In this document: positions 8,622 through 17,734 of the stretch, piece by piece
Layout of the letters: every line of letters starts with the position of its first letter
Numbering within the stretch: the first letter of the stretch is position 1
Origin: Avimonas intestinalis
GTDB taxonomy: Bacteria; Bacillota; Clostridia; Oscillospirales; Acutalibacteraceae
Length of the DNA stretch: 64,000 bases
Reading direction: 5' to 3'
NCBI GenBank assembly: GCA_904380375.1
Contig: CAJFID010000007.1
Coordinates: forward strand, 1-64,000
Position numbers and translations under genes: made by a program
Notes under the pieces: generated by a model
Databases searched by the model: none
Told to the model about the DNA's origin: nothing
Seen by the model: only the letters and a program-made list of their open reading frames with translations

Positions 8622-9590
8622 ATGGCGAAGAGTTTTACCGTTTCTCTCGAGGATCTAATTAAGGAAACCGGGCTGGAAACCCTGTATATGCCGGTAAAGC
8701 CGGAAGAGGTGCTGATATCCTCAAGTGAGGTCAACCGCCCCGGGCTCCAGTTCGGCGGGTATTTTGATTATTTTGACAGCGACCGCATCCAGGTTATCGG
8801 CAAAAGCGAGGCAGGGTATCTGGAGGATTTGCCCGACGAGGTGCGGGCCGTCCGGCTGGACGATTTCGTCTCCCGCCGCCCGCCCGCGGTCGTTATATCC
8901 CGCGGCATGGATGTGATGCCGGAGCTTCAGGAGAGCTGCGTCAAATATGCCGTGCCGCTGCTGCGCACGGCGGAAGCGACCTCCAGCTACCTGTCGACGC
9001 TTATTGCGTACCTGAACGTCCAGCTGGCGCCCCGCATTACCCGCCACGGCGTCTTTGTCGAGGTATACGGCGAAGGCATTCTGCTCATCGGCGACAGCGG
9101 CGTGGGGAAAAGCGAGACGGCGATTGAGCTGATCAAGCGCGGCCATCGGCTGATTGCGGACGACGCGGTCGAGATCCGGCGGGTTTCCTCAAAGACGCTG
9201 GTCGGCTCCGCGCCGGAAAATATCCGCCATTTTATTGAGCTGCGGGGTATCGGCATCGTCAACGCCCGGCGGATTTTCGGCATGGGCGCGGTCAAGATGA
9301 CGGAGAAAATCGATATTGTGATCCAGCTGGAGCAGTGGGATTCGGAAAAGGTGTACGACCGGATGGGGCTGGATAACGAATACGCGGAAATCCTCAACAT
9401 CACCGTGCCGCTGCTGACCATCCCGGTCAAGCCGGGCCGCAACCTGGCGATCATTATTGAAGTGGCGGCCATGAACAACCGCCAGAAGAAGATGGGCTAC
9501 AACGCGGCGCAGGAGCTGATGCACAATCTGGGCATGGATGCGAACGCGCCGGTGCCCCCGGAAATCCAGCTGGAATGGAACCGCTTTTGA
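8622..9590 (+). CDS. hprK: HPr kinase/phosphorylase
   Basis: A bifunctional enzyme that phosphorylates Ser46 of HPr with ATP or pyrophosphate and reverses the reaction by phosphorolysis. It is the sensor of low-GC Gram-positive carbon catabolite control, and in clostridia it can persist without a complete PTS. The 322 residues contain the N-terminal DRTGG-like domain (about 1-130) and the kinase domain with Walker A GDSGVGKS at 157-164, the ELRGIGIVNA signature and the C-terminal PVKPGRN motif. The start is the ATG at 8622 after AAGGAAAGG; the open frame extends further upstream but overlaps the promoter. It heads a run hprK-PHP-murB-rapZ-whiA. Confidence 0.95.
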   Translation: MAKSFTVSLEDLIKETGLETLYMPVKPEEVLISSSEVNRPGLQFGGYFDYFDSDRIQVIGKSEAGYLEDLPDEVRAVRLDDFVSRRPPAVVISRGMDVMPELQESCVKYAVPLLRTAEATSSYLSTLIAYLNVQLAPRITRHGVFVEVYGEGILLIGDSGVGKSETAIELIKRGHRLIADDAVEIRRVSSKTLVGSAPENIRHFIELRGIGIVNARRIFGMGAVKMTEKIDIVIQLEQWDSEKVYDRMGLDNEYAEILNITVPLLTIPVKPGRNLAIIIEVAAMNNRQKKMGYNAAQELMHNLGMDANAPVPPEIQLEWNRF

Positions 9591-9668
9591 CGCCGGCCGT
9601 CCAAACCGCGGCCAGGCCCGCCCTTCCGCCGGCAGCGGCGGAGACATCCTTGGGAAAGGAAGACCTGT

Positions 9669-10412
9669 TTGAGTAAATCGCCTGTTTCTTATACCGTGGC
9701 GGCGGACCTGCACTGTCATACCGTCGCCTCCACTCATGCGTACAGCACTGTGACCGAGCTGGCGCAGGCCGCCGCGGAGCGGGGGCTTGCGGCGGTCGGC
9801 TGTACCGACCATGCGCCGGCGATGCCGGATGCGCCCCACCTCTGGCATTTCCACAACCTGAGCAGCCTGCCGGATTTCATCGCCGGCGTCCGCGTCCTCC
9901 GGGGGGCGGAGGCCAATGTCCTGGGGCCGGACGGGAAGCTTGATCTTGACGAGGAAACCCTCCGCGACCTTGAACTGGTGGTGGCGTCAATGCACCGGCA
10001 GACCATGCCTCCTTCCACCGTGGAGGAATGCACCGCCGCCTGGCTGGCGGTGGCGGCCAATCCGCAGGTGGACATCATCGGCCATTCCGGTTCGCCGCAG
10101 TTCGCCTACGATTATGAAAGGGTGATCCCCGAATTCGGCCGGCAGGGCAAAGCGGTCGAGATCAACGAGGGGACCTTCCGCGTGCGGCGGTCTTCCGCCC
10201 CGAACTGCCGGCGGATCGCGGAGCTGTGCAAAAAATACGGCGTTGCGATCGTTTTGGATTCCGACGCGCATTACCATGCCCAGGTGGGAGAATTTCCCCA
10301 TGGCTTTGCACTGCTGCGCGAAGTGGATTTCCCGCAGGAATTGCTTGTCAACGGCAGCGTGGAAAGCCTTAACGCCTTTTTCCGCCGCCGGGGCAGGAAG
10401 ATATCCCTATAA
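9669..10412 (+). CDS. YcdX-type PHP-domain phosphatase
   Basis: A 247-residue PHP protein of the YcdX/YciV group. Motifs DLHCHT (about 14-19), TDHAP (about 46-50), a central MHRQ, GHSG and the C-terminal DSDAHY supply the His/Asp ligands of a trinuclear metal site. E. coli YcdX is a phosphatase linked to swarming; the in vivo substrate is not settled. Translation starts at TTG 9669, preceded by GGAAAGGAAG. The position between hprK and murB is conserved in clostridia and suggests co-transcription with hprK. Confidence 0.88.
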   Translation: MSKSPVSYTVAADLHCHTVASTHAYSTVTELAQAAAERGLAAVGCTDHAPAMPDAPHLWHFHNLSSLPDFIAGVRVLRGAEANVLGPDGKLDLDEETLRDLELVVASMHRQTMPPSTVEECTAAWLAVAANPQVDIIGHSGSPQFAYDYERVIPEFGRQGKAVEINEGTFRVRRSSAPNCRRIAELCKKYGVAIVLDSDAHYHAQVGEFPHGFALLREVDFPQELLVNGSVESLNAFFRRRGRKISL

Positions 10413-10496
10413 CGGGCGTATCCACACCGAAAGGGGCGCTGCTACGCCCTGCGCAGGACCGGCTGGCGTCTATTTCCCTGCGGATTGCCGTATACT

Positions 10497-10529
10497 AAAG
10501 CGTGCCTTCCACGGCGGCGGGCACGCTTT
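10497..10529 (+). terminator. Possible terminator or attenuator before murB
   Basis: A 10-bp inverted repeat (10497-10506 with 10520-10529) between the PHP gene and murB. Only three T residues end the stem, so termination would be partial. Confidence 0.45.
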
Positions 10530-10578
10530 GCCCATAGGGGCGAGCCATATGAAAATAAGAACGGACGGAGGAACCGAT

Positions 10579-11478
10579 TTGCTGCTGACCGGACTGACAG
10601 AGGAAATCCGCGCCTTATCCTGCCAGGTGGAGGAACAGGCGCCCATGTCGCGCTATACTTCGTTTCAAATCGGCGGGCCGGCCGATTGGCTGGTGACCGC
10701 CCCCGGTGCAGGGGCGGCGGAAGGAGTGCTGTCCCTCTGCCGGCAGAGGGGCGTGCCCGTCCTTTTCCTGGGAAATGGCACCAACATGCTGGTCAGCGAC
10801 CAAGGGGTGCGGGGCGTGGTGCTCCGCTTGGCGGGGGACGGCGGGATCGCCATGCAGGGGGAGACGATCCGCTGCCCGGCGGGGCTGCCCCTAAAGCGCC
10901 TCTGCCGTTTTGCCAGGGACCATGGCCTGACAGGGCTGGAATTCGCTTACGGGATCCCGGGGACGGTTGGCGGCGCGGTCTATATGAACGCCGGCGCTTA
11001 CGGCGGCCAGATGGACGATGTGCTTCTTGAAGCGGAGGCGCTGTACCCCGACGGCAGCCTGCGGACGGTTCCTCGGCAGGAGATGGCGCTCGGCTACCGC
11101 CGTAGCGTGTTTATGGGGCAGGAGGCGGTCGTCGTTTCGGCGGCCGTGCGCCTTCAGCCGGACGATCCGGCGCAGATCAACGCCAGGATGGAGGAGTTCC
11201 TTCGCCGCCGCCGGGAAAAGCAGCCGCTGGAATATCCCAGCGCGGGGAGCTTTTTCAAGCGGCCGCCGGGGCATTATGCCGGCGCGTTGATTGAAAGCAG
11301 CGGGCTGAAGGGCTTTGCGGTCGGCGGGGCACAGGTCAGCGAAAAGCACGCGGGCTTTGTTATCAACCGCGGGGGCGCGACTTGCGCGGATGTGCGCTCC
11401 CTGGCCGCTCAGGTACAGGAAAAGGTTTACCGCGACCACGGCGTGCAGCTGGAACCGGAGGTCCGCTTTATCGGCTGA
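10579..11478 (+). CDS. murB: UDP-N-acetylenolpyruvoylglucosamine reductase MurB
   Basis: An FAD-dependent reductase that converts UDP-GlcNAc-enolpyruvate to UDP-MurNAc, the second committed step of peptidoglycan synthesis. Type IIb layout (299 residues): FAD-binding SFQIGGPAD near the N-terminus, GNGTNMLVSD, EFAYGIPGTVGGAVYMNAGAYGG, the catalytic serine loop SAGSFFKRP, and the terminal LEPEVRFIG containing the proton-donating Glu. I prefer the TTG start at 10579 because GGAGG lies seven bases before it and it gives the same spacing to IGGPAD as in Bacillus MurB. An ATG at 10549 with a weak ribosome-binding site is the alternative. Confidence 0.93.
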   Translation: MLLTGLTEEIRALSCQVEEQAPMSRYTSFQIGGPADWLVTAPGAGAAEGVLSLCRQRGVPVLFLGNGTNMLVSDQGVRGVVLRLAGDGGIAMQGETIRCPAGLPLKRLCRFARDHGLTGLEFAYGIPGTVGGAVYMNAGAYGGQMDDVLLEAEALYPDGSLRTVPRQEMALGYRRSVFMGQEAVVVSAAVRLQPDDPAQINARMEEFLRRRREKQPLEYPSAGSFFKRPPGHYAGALIESSGLKGFAVGGAQVSEKHAGFVINRGGATCADVRSLAAQVQEKVYRDHGVQLEPEVRFIG

Positions 11479-11542
11479 GCCGGGGCGGCCCCGGGGAATG
11501 GCGGGAAACGCCGCAGGAAAAAACAGGAAAAGGTGAGGAGTC

Positions 11543-12403
11543 ATGGAATTCGTCATTGTGACCGGCTTGTCCGGCGCGGGGAAATCCCGGGCCATCACGG
11601 CGCTTGAGGACATCGGCTTTTACTGCGTGGACAACATGCCGCCGATGCTTCTGCCGAAGTTTGCGGAGCTTTGCCTGCAGTCGGAGGACCGCCTGTCCCG
11701 GGTGGCGATGGTGGTGGACGTGCGCGGCGGGCAGATGTTTGACGATCTTTTTGACAGCCTGCAGGAGCTCCGCCGGATGGGGATTGATTACAAGATCTTG
11801 TTTTTGGAATGCGACGACCAGGTCCTGGCGCGGCGGTATAAGGAGACCCGCCGCCAGCATCCCCTGGTGGGGGAGGATATTCGCACCGTATATCAGGCGG
11901 TAGCGGCCGAACGGCAGCTCCTAAAGCCGCTGCTTGACCAGACCGATTATCTGATCGACACCACCCACCTTTCCTCCGCCCAGCTCAAGGAGCGGGTGAC
12001 CGACCTGTTCCTGGGAGATCATACCCAGGCGATGCTGGTGCAGTGCATGTCCTTCGGTTTCAAGTACGGCTATCCGGCGGAGGCCGACCTGATGTTTGAC
12101 GTGCGTTGCCTGCCCAACCCGTTCTACGAGCCCGAACTCAAGCACAAAACCGGCCTGGACGCCGATGTGCGGGATTATGTGCGGGAAAACGACGCCACCC
12201 GCGGCTTTGAGCAGCGGCTGTACAGCTTGGTCGATTACCTTCTCCCGCTGTATGCGGACGAGGGCAAGAGTCAGCTGGTGATCGCCATCGGCTGTACCGG
12301 CGGTAAGCACCGCTCGGTTGCCCTGGCGGAAGCGCTGGCCGCGCATATTAAGGAGGCCGGGGGCCGCGTGGTGGTTAACCATCGCGATATCGGCAAGCTG
12401 TAG
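11543..12403 (+). CDS. rapZ: RNase adapter/nucleotide-binding protein RapZ (YvcJ)
   Basis: A P-loop protein of 286 residues with Walker A GLSGAGKS at 8-15, the ALEDIGFYCVDNMPP segment directly after it, and the C-terminal FGFKYG, VRCLPNPFY and GCTGGKHRSV motifs of RapZ. In E. coli it delivers the small RNA GlmZ to RNase E; in Bacillus YvcJ hydrolyses GTP and affects competence. It sits between murB and whiA. The usual intervening gene yvcK is absent here. GGTGAGGAG precedes the ATG. Confidence 0.94.
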   Translation: MEFVIVTGLSGAGKSRAITALEDIGFYCVDNMPPMLLPKFAELCLQSEDRLSRVAMVVDVRGGQMFDDLFDSLQELRRMGIDYKILFLECDDQVLARRYKETRRQHPLVGEDIRTVYQAVAAERQLLKPLLDQTDYLIDTTHLSSAQLKERVTDLFLGDHTQAMLVQCMSFGFKYGYPAEADLMFDVRCLPNPFYEPELKHKTGLDADVRDYVRENDATRGFEQRLYSLVDYLLPLYADEGKSQLVIAIGCTGGKHRSVALAEALAAHIKEAGGRVVVNHRDIGKL

Positions 12404-12449
12404 CCCGGCGGCGGGCCCGGGGAGGCCGCCGTGAGAAAGGAGAAGGGCC

Positions 12450-13352
12450 ATGTCGTTTTCTTCCGAGGTCAAGGACGAGCTGTCCCGCTTCCGGCCGGCG
12501 AACGCCTGCTGCGCCGCGGCGGAGGCTTATGGGCTGGCGGAATGCGGGCACGCTTTTTCCCCTTCCGCCGTCTCCCTTCAGACCGAAAACCCCGTGGTCG
12601 CCGCGATCTACCGGGAATCCCTCTCCCGGGTCTGCGGCCTGCCGGACGGCGCCTGGCGGGACGACGCCCGTTTGAGCGGCATCCGCATTGTCAGCCTTCC
12701 GCAGGAACGGCACCGCCTGCGGGTGCTGGAGCGGTTCGGCCACGCGGCGGGGGAGGTGTCCCTGCGGCTGAACCGGGCAAACCTTGAATGCGAGGAATGT
12801 CCGGCCGCTTACCTTCGCGGGGCGTTCCTGGCCTGCGGCACGGTGACCAACCCCAGCGCGGATTATCACATGGAGTTCAGCATCCCCCATTATCCTCTCA
12901 GCCGCGATCTGCTGGCCTTGATGCAGGAGCTGGGCTTCCGCGCCCGCCTGGTGCGCCGCAAGGGGAGCCAGGTGGTGTACCTCAAGGAAAGCGAGCAGAT
13001 TGAGGACGCGCTTACCTTGATGGGGGCGACCGGCGCGTCCCTGGAGCTGATGAACGTCAAGATGGTCAAGGATATCCGCAATGCCGCCAACCGCATCGCC
13101 AACTGTGAAAACGCCAATATTGATAAAACGGTGGCAGCCTCCCTGGCGCAGGCGGAGGCAATCCGGAAGATCATGGAAAAGCAGGGGCTGGACGGCCTGC
13201 CGGAGGAGCTGCGGGAGCTGGCCCGGCTGCGGCTGGAAAACCCGGAAATGTCCCTGCGAGAGCTGGGCGAGCAGCTGTCCGAGCCGCTCAGCCGTTCGGG
13301 TGTGAACCACCGGCTGCACCGGATTATGGAACTTGCGGACAAGCTGGGATAA
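12450..13352 (+). CDS. whiA: WhiA family DNA-binding protein
   Basis: A transcription and cell-division associated regulator of 300 residues. The N-terminal half is a degenerate LAGLIDADG homing-endonuclease-like domain (about 1-200) with YLRGAFLACGTVTNP. The C-terminal part (about 215-300) holds a helix-turn-helix region with LRELARLRLENPEMSLRELG. In actinomycetes WhiA controls sporulation septation; in Bacillus YvcL affects division and chromosome segregation. GAAAGGAGAAGG lies before the ATG. It follows rapZ by 46 bp. Confidence 0.94.
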   Translation: MSFSSEVKDELSRFRPANACCAAAEAYGLAECGHAFSPSAVSLQTENPVVAAIYRESLSRVCGLPDGAWRDDARLSGIRIVSLPQERHRLRVLERFGHAAGEVSLRLNRANLECEECPAAYLRGAFLACGTVTNPSADYHMEFSIPHYPLSRDLLALMQELGFRARLVRRKGSQVVYLKESEQIEDALTLMGATGASLELMNVKMVKDIRNAANRIANCENANIDKTVAASLAQAEAIRKIMEKQGLDGLPEELRELARLRLENPEMSLRELGEQLSEPLSRSGVNHRLHRIMELADKLG

Positions 13353-13410
13353 GAGGAAATAGGCGAAAAGAGGCGAACGCAGGCGGAAGCCCAGGAAAGA
13401 GGGGCGGACG

Positions 13411-13941
13411 ATGAAAGAAAACGTTGGGAAAACGCGGCGCGCGGTATGGTGGACGGCTTTCGGCTTCCTGGCCGCCGCGCTGATGGGCTTTGGCTGCGTG
13501 GCGGTTCCGGCCCTTTATTATTCCAGTACACGGTTGAGCTTAAGCGATGAGGGCGTCACCCTGATCGGCGCGCCGGATTTGTTTTTCGCCGACGGTATCT
13601 GGATCCTTTTTCCGTTGGTTTTCCTGGCTGCCGGGGTGGTTTTCTGCGGCATAGCGGCTGCGCGGGGAAGCCGGCGATGGGGGATCCCGGCGCTGGTGCT
13701 GTGCCTCGGCGCGGGGATTGGTTATTATCTCCTTCCTTCCTCAGCGCGGACCGTGGCTGTGTATACCGGTTACCGCTTTTTCTTCGGGATGAACGGGATA
13801 CCGCTGGCGGAGCGCGGACCGTGGCTGTTCCCGCTGTACCGCGGGACGTTTTTGATCGGGGCTGCCCTGCTGCTTGCGGCGGTGTGCCTGGCCGGACGGC
13901 GCCGGACGAGGAAGGGCGCGAGGGAGACGGGCTGCCTCTGA
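13411..13941 (+). CDS. Hypothetical four-helix membrane protein
   Basis: I recognise no family. The 176 residues contain four clear hydrophobic segments (about 12-36, 60-84, 88-108 and 145-165) separated by short loops, and a basic C-terminal tail rich in Arg. An AGAGGGGCG ribosome-binding site lies near the ATG. The gene fits between whiA and dnaE (58 bp and 28 bp gaps), and its codon use matches the neighbours, which supports it being real. It could be a YcxB/DUF-type small integral membrane protein, but that is a guess. Confidence 0.6.
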   Translation: MKENVGKTRRAVWWTAFGFLAAALMGFGCVAVPALYYSSTRLSLSDEGVTLIGAPDLFFADGIWILFPLVFLAAGVVFCGIAAARGSRRWGIPALVLCLGAGIGYYLLPSSARTVAVYTGYRFFFGMNGIPLAERGPWLFPLYRGTFLIGAALLLAAVCLAGRRRTRKGARETGCL

Positions 13942-13969
13942 TCCGGCCGTTGATACAAGGAGGATTCCA

Positions 13970-16900
13970 ATGGCTTTTGTCCATTTACATGTCCACAGCG
14001 AATACAGCCTTTTGGACGGCGCCTGCCGGATTGAAGGGCTGGTGGAGCGTGTCAAGGCGATGGGGCAGACCGCCGTGGCGGTGACCGACCACGGCGTGAT
14101 GTACGGCGCGGTGGAATTCTATAAAGCGGCAAAGAAAGCCGGGATCAAGCCGATCATCGGCTGCGAAGTCTATGTCGCGGCCCGCACCCGCTTTGACAAG
14201 GTGCATGAGCTCGACGGGGAGCACAATCACCTCATCCTGCTGTGCAAAGACGAAACCGGCTACCACAATTTAATCAAGCTGGTGTCGGCGGGGTGGACCG
14301 AAGGCTTTTATTCCAAGCCCCGTATCGACCATGACCTGCTCGAGCAATACCACGAGGGCCTGATCTGCCTGTCTGCCTGCCTGGCGGGGGAGATCCCCCG
14401 CGCCCTGCTGCGGGGGGATTTTGACGGAGCGAAGGAGACCGCCCTGTGGTACGACCGGCTGTTCGGCCGGGGGAATTATTACCTTGAGCTCCAGGACCAC
14501 GGGCTGAGCGAGCAGAAAAGCATTAACCCCCATCTGATCCGGATTGCCAGGGAAACCAGCATCCCGCTGGTCTGTACCAACGATGCGCATTATCTTTCCA
14601 GGGAGGACGCCCGGGTACAGCAGGTGCTTTTATGCATCCAGACCAACACCACCGTCAACGAGCCCTCCAAAATGGCGTTTGAAACCGACGAGTTCTACCT
14701 GAAGTCCGAACAGGAGATGCGCGCCCTTTTCCCGGCGATCCCCGAGGCGTTTGACAACACCCTGCGGATTGCGGAGCAGTGCAATCTTACCTTTACATTC
14801 GGGCACACCCAGCTCCCCGAATTCCACGCGCCGGGCGGGGACAGCGCCGCTTATTTCCGCCGGCAGTGCTGGGACGGCCTGCACCGCCTGTACGGGGAGG
14901 AGCCCGATCCGGCGGTCGTGCAGAGGCTGGAATACGAGCTGGACACCATTGAAAAGATGGGCTATGTCGACTATTACCTGATCGTCAACGATTTTGTCCA
15001 GTACGCCAAGAGCCACGACATCCCCGTGGGGCCGGGCCGCGGCTCGGGCGCGGCGAGCCTGTGTGCCTACTGCATTGGGATCACCGGCATTGACCCGATC
15101 AAGTATAACCTCCTGTTTGAGCGCTTCCTAAACCCGGAACGGGTGAGTATGCCCGATTTTGACATCGATTTCTGCAACGAAAAGCGCCAGCAGGTGATTG
15201 ATTACGTCATCGGCAAATACGGGGCGGACCATGTGGCGCAGATCGTCACCTTCGGGACGATGGCGGCCCGCGCCGCCATCCGGGATGTGGCGCGGGCGCT
15301 GGGGCTTCCTTATGCCGCGGGCGACCGGGTGGCCAAGCTGGTGCCGTGGGAGCTCAAGATGACGCTTGATAAGGCGCTCGCCCAGTCCAAGCCGCTTCGG
15401 GAACTATACGAAACCGACCCGTCGGTGCAGGAGCTGGTAAATATGGCCAAAAAGGTGGAGGGAATGCCCCGCCACGCCTCCACCCATGCGGCAGGGGTGG
15501 TGATCACCGCCCGCCCGGTCAACGACTACGTCCCCCTGTGCGTCAACGGGGAGGCTGTCGCCACCCAATACACCATGACCATCCTTGAGGAGCTGGGGCT
15601 GCTCAAGATGGATTTCCTCGGCCTGCGCAACCTCACCATCATTGACGACGCGCAGAAGACGATCCGCCGGCGTCAGCCGGATTTTGACATCCACAGCATT
15701 TCGGTGGAGGAGCCCAAGGTCTACGAGATGATTGCACAGGGCAACACCGAAGGGGTGTTCCAGTTTGAATCGGGGGGGATGAAACGGGTCCTGACCAGCC
15801 TGGTGCCCACCTGCCTGGAAGACCTGATCGCGGTGCTCGCCCTCTACCGCCCCGGGCCGATGGATTCGATCGCCAAATACATTTATAACCGCCAGCATCC
15901 GGAGCAGGTGCGGTACCTGCATCCGAAGCTGGCGCCGATCCTTGGCGTGACCAACGGCTGCATTGTCTACCAGGAACAGGTGATGCAGATTTTCCGGGAG
16001 CTGGCGGGGTATTCGCTCGGGCGCGCGGACATTGTCCGCCGGGCGATGTCCAAGAAGAAGCACGACGTGATGGAGCGGGAGCACGACATCTTCATCAACG
16101 GGCTTGTCCGGGAGGACGGGACGGTTGATGTGGAAGGCTGCCTGCGGCGCGGCGTTTCCAAGGAGGTGGCCGAAGAGGTCTTTGCCGATATGTCGTCTTT
16201 TGCCTCCTATGCGTTTAACAAGGCACATGCCGCCGCCTACGCGCTGGTATCCTATCAGACGGCCTGGCTCAAATGCTTTTACCCGCAGGAGTACATGGCC
16301 GCCCTGCTGACCAGCGTGTTTGAAGGCAGCGGCAAGGTCGCCGCCTACATCGCGGAATGCGGCCGGATGGGGATCGCGGTGCTCCCTCCTTCGGTCAATG
16401 AGAGCCGCGCGGATTTCACGGTGGTGCCCGGCCAGGGGATCCGCTTCGGGCTGCTGGCCATTAAGAACCTGGGCCGGGGCCTGATTGCGGAGCTGGTGCG
16501 CGAACGGGAGGAAAATGGCCCCTACCGAAGCTATTATTCCTTCTGCGAGCGGCTCTCCACCCGGCGGGAATTCAACCGCCGGGCGCTGGAAAGCCTGGTG
16601 CGCAGCGGGGCGCTGGACGGCCTGGGGGCCAACCGCCGGCAGATGATCGAGTCGATGGACCTGTTCCTCGGCCTGCTTGAGGAGAAGAACCGGCGCAACC
16701 TCTCCGGGCAGATGGGTTTTTTTGACTCACCGGAGCAGGAAGGCTACGGCGAGCCCGCCCTGCCGGATTTGCCGGAGTACCCCTACGCGGAGCTGCTGGC
16801 CATGGAAAAGGAGATCACCGGCCTATATATGTCCGGCCACCCGCTCAAGCCCTATGCCGATATGTACCGGGCGGTAAAGGCCGCCCGGATTGACCAGATC

Positions 16901-17503
16901 CTGGCGAGCGCGGAAGAGGGAGAGGGAGACTATAAGGACGGGGACACGGTGACTCTGCTGGGGATGGTCGGTTCGGTAAGGCAGAAAACCACCCGCAGCA
17001 ACGCGGCCATGGCTTATGTCACGTTTGAGGATCTCTACGGTACAATCGAACTGCTTTTCTTCCCCAAGGTATTGGCAAGCTGCGCCTCTAGGCTCCAGAA
17101 CGGCAGCGTGTTGCTCGTCCGCGGGCGGCTGAGCATGCGGGAGGACGAGGAGCCCAAGCTCCTGGTCGACGCCGTTTCCCCGGCTCCGGAGCCGGGGCGC
17201 GCCCTGCCGCCGGCTGCTGCGCCGTCTCTGGGCGGCGGAGAGGAAAGGGGGCCCGCGGAGCCCCGGAAAAAATCCTCCCATCCGGGGCTGTACCTGCGGG
17301 TGTCCTCCCAGAACGGGGCGGATTATCATCGCGCCTGCCTGGTGACCGGGATTTTTGACGGGCCGGTTCCGCTTTATTTCCGGTTTCAGGATACGGGGAA
17401 GCTGCTGAGGGCGCCGGCGTCCATGGCGGTGTGGCCCAACGAGGTGATGCTCCGGGAGCTGCGGTCTATTTTAGGCGCGGCGAATGTCGCCGTTGTGGAA
17501 TAA
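13970..17503 (+). CDS. dnaE: DNA polymerase III subunit alpha (DnaE)
   Basis: A replicative C-family polymerase of 1177 residues. Order of domains: PHP domain beginning HLHVHSEYSLLDG; polymerase palm with GPGRGSGAASL and the catalytic PDFDIDF; fingers with YQEQVMQI and the FNKAHAAAYA motif; a tandem HhH region; then the OB-fold (about 1010-1090). In Firmicutes this polymerase extends RNA primers and cooperates with PolC. The ATG at 13970 has AAGGAGG upstream; the longer frame overlaps the preceding gene without a ribosome-binding site. A low-complexity Pro/Ala/Gly/Glu linker lies between the OB-fold and a short C-terminal domain. Confidence 0.97.
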   Translation: MAFVHLHVHSEYSLLDGACRIEGLVERVKAMGQTAVAVTDHGVMYGAVEFYKAAKKAGIKPIIGCEVYVAARTRFDKVHELDGEHNHLILLCKDETGYHNLIKLVSAGWTEGFYSKPRIDHDLLEQYHEGLICLSACLAGEIPRALLRGDFDGAKETALWYDRLFGRGNYYLELQDHGLSEQKSINPHLIRIARETSIPLVCTNDAHYLSREDARVQQVLLCIQTNTTVNEPSKMAFETDEFYLKSEQEMRALFPAIPEAFDNTLRIAEQCNLTFTFGHTQLPEFHAPGGDSAAYFRRQCWDGLHRLYGEEPDPAVVQRLEYELDTIEKMGYVDYYLIVNDFVQYAKSHDIPVGPGRGSGAASLCAYCIGITGIDPIKYNLLFERFLNPERVSMPDFDIDFCNEKRQQVIDYVIGKYGADHVAQIVTFGTMAARAAIRDVARALGLPYAAGDRVAKLVPWELKMTLDKALAQSKPLRELYETDPSVQELVNMAKKVEGMPRHASTHAAGVVITARPVNDYVPLCVNGEAVATQYTMTILEELGLLKMDFLGLRNLTIIDDAQKTIRRRQPDFDIHSISVEEPKVYEMIAQGNTEGVFQFESGGMKRVLTSLVPTCLEDLIAVLALYRPGPMDSIAKYIYNRQHPEQVRYLHPKLAPILGVTNGCIVYQEQVMQIFRELAGYSLGRADIVRRAMSKKKHDVMEREHDIFINGLVREDGTVDVEGCLRRGVSKEVAEEVFADMSSFASYAFNKAHAAAYALVSYQTAWLKCFYPQEYMAALLTSVFEGSGKVAAYIAECGRMGIAVLPPSVNESRADFTVVPGQGIRFGLLAIKNLGRGLIAELVREREENGPYRSYYSFCERLSTRREFNRRALESLVRSGALDGLGANRRQMIESMDLFLGLLEEKNRRNLSGQMGFFDSPEQEGYGEPALPDLPEYPYAELLAMEKEITGLYMSGHPLKPYADMYRAVKAARIDQILASAEEGEGDYKDGDTVTLLGMVGSVRQKTTRSNAAMAYVTFEDLYGTIELLFFPKVLASCASRLQNGSVLLVRGRLSMREDEEPKLLVDAVSPAPEPGRALPPAAAPSLGGGEERGPAEPRKKSSHPGLYLRVSSQNGADYHRACLVTGIFDGPVPLYFRFQDTGKLLRAPASMAVWPNEVMLRELRSILGAANVAVVE

Positions 17504-17636
17504 ACCGCACGGCGGGGGCACATTTGGCCGATCTTTTTGCCGTATTGGTGCCGCGGCCTCCGGAACGGGCCTTTTCCCCGGTTGAATAGACAAATAGGAT
17601 GGAAAAAGACGCCGGATATTCTATATAAGGTGGCTC

Positions 17637-17666
17637 TTGATATTTTCTTGTCAAATAGTGTATAAT
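17637..17666 (+). promoter_or_regulatory. Putative sigma-A promoter of pfkA
   Basis: TTGATA, 18 bp, TATAAT, followed by a 69-bp leader to the pfkA start. This makes pfkA independent of dnaE. Confidence 0.7.
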
Positions 17667-17734
17667 ACGGGATGTTCAGCAAAAAAGCCGCCGTCAACAG
17701 CGGCGATGCGACAGGATTAAGGAGAGGATTCTCA

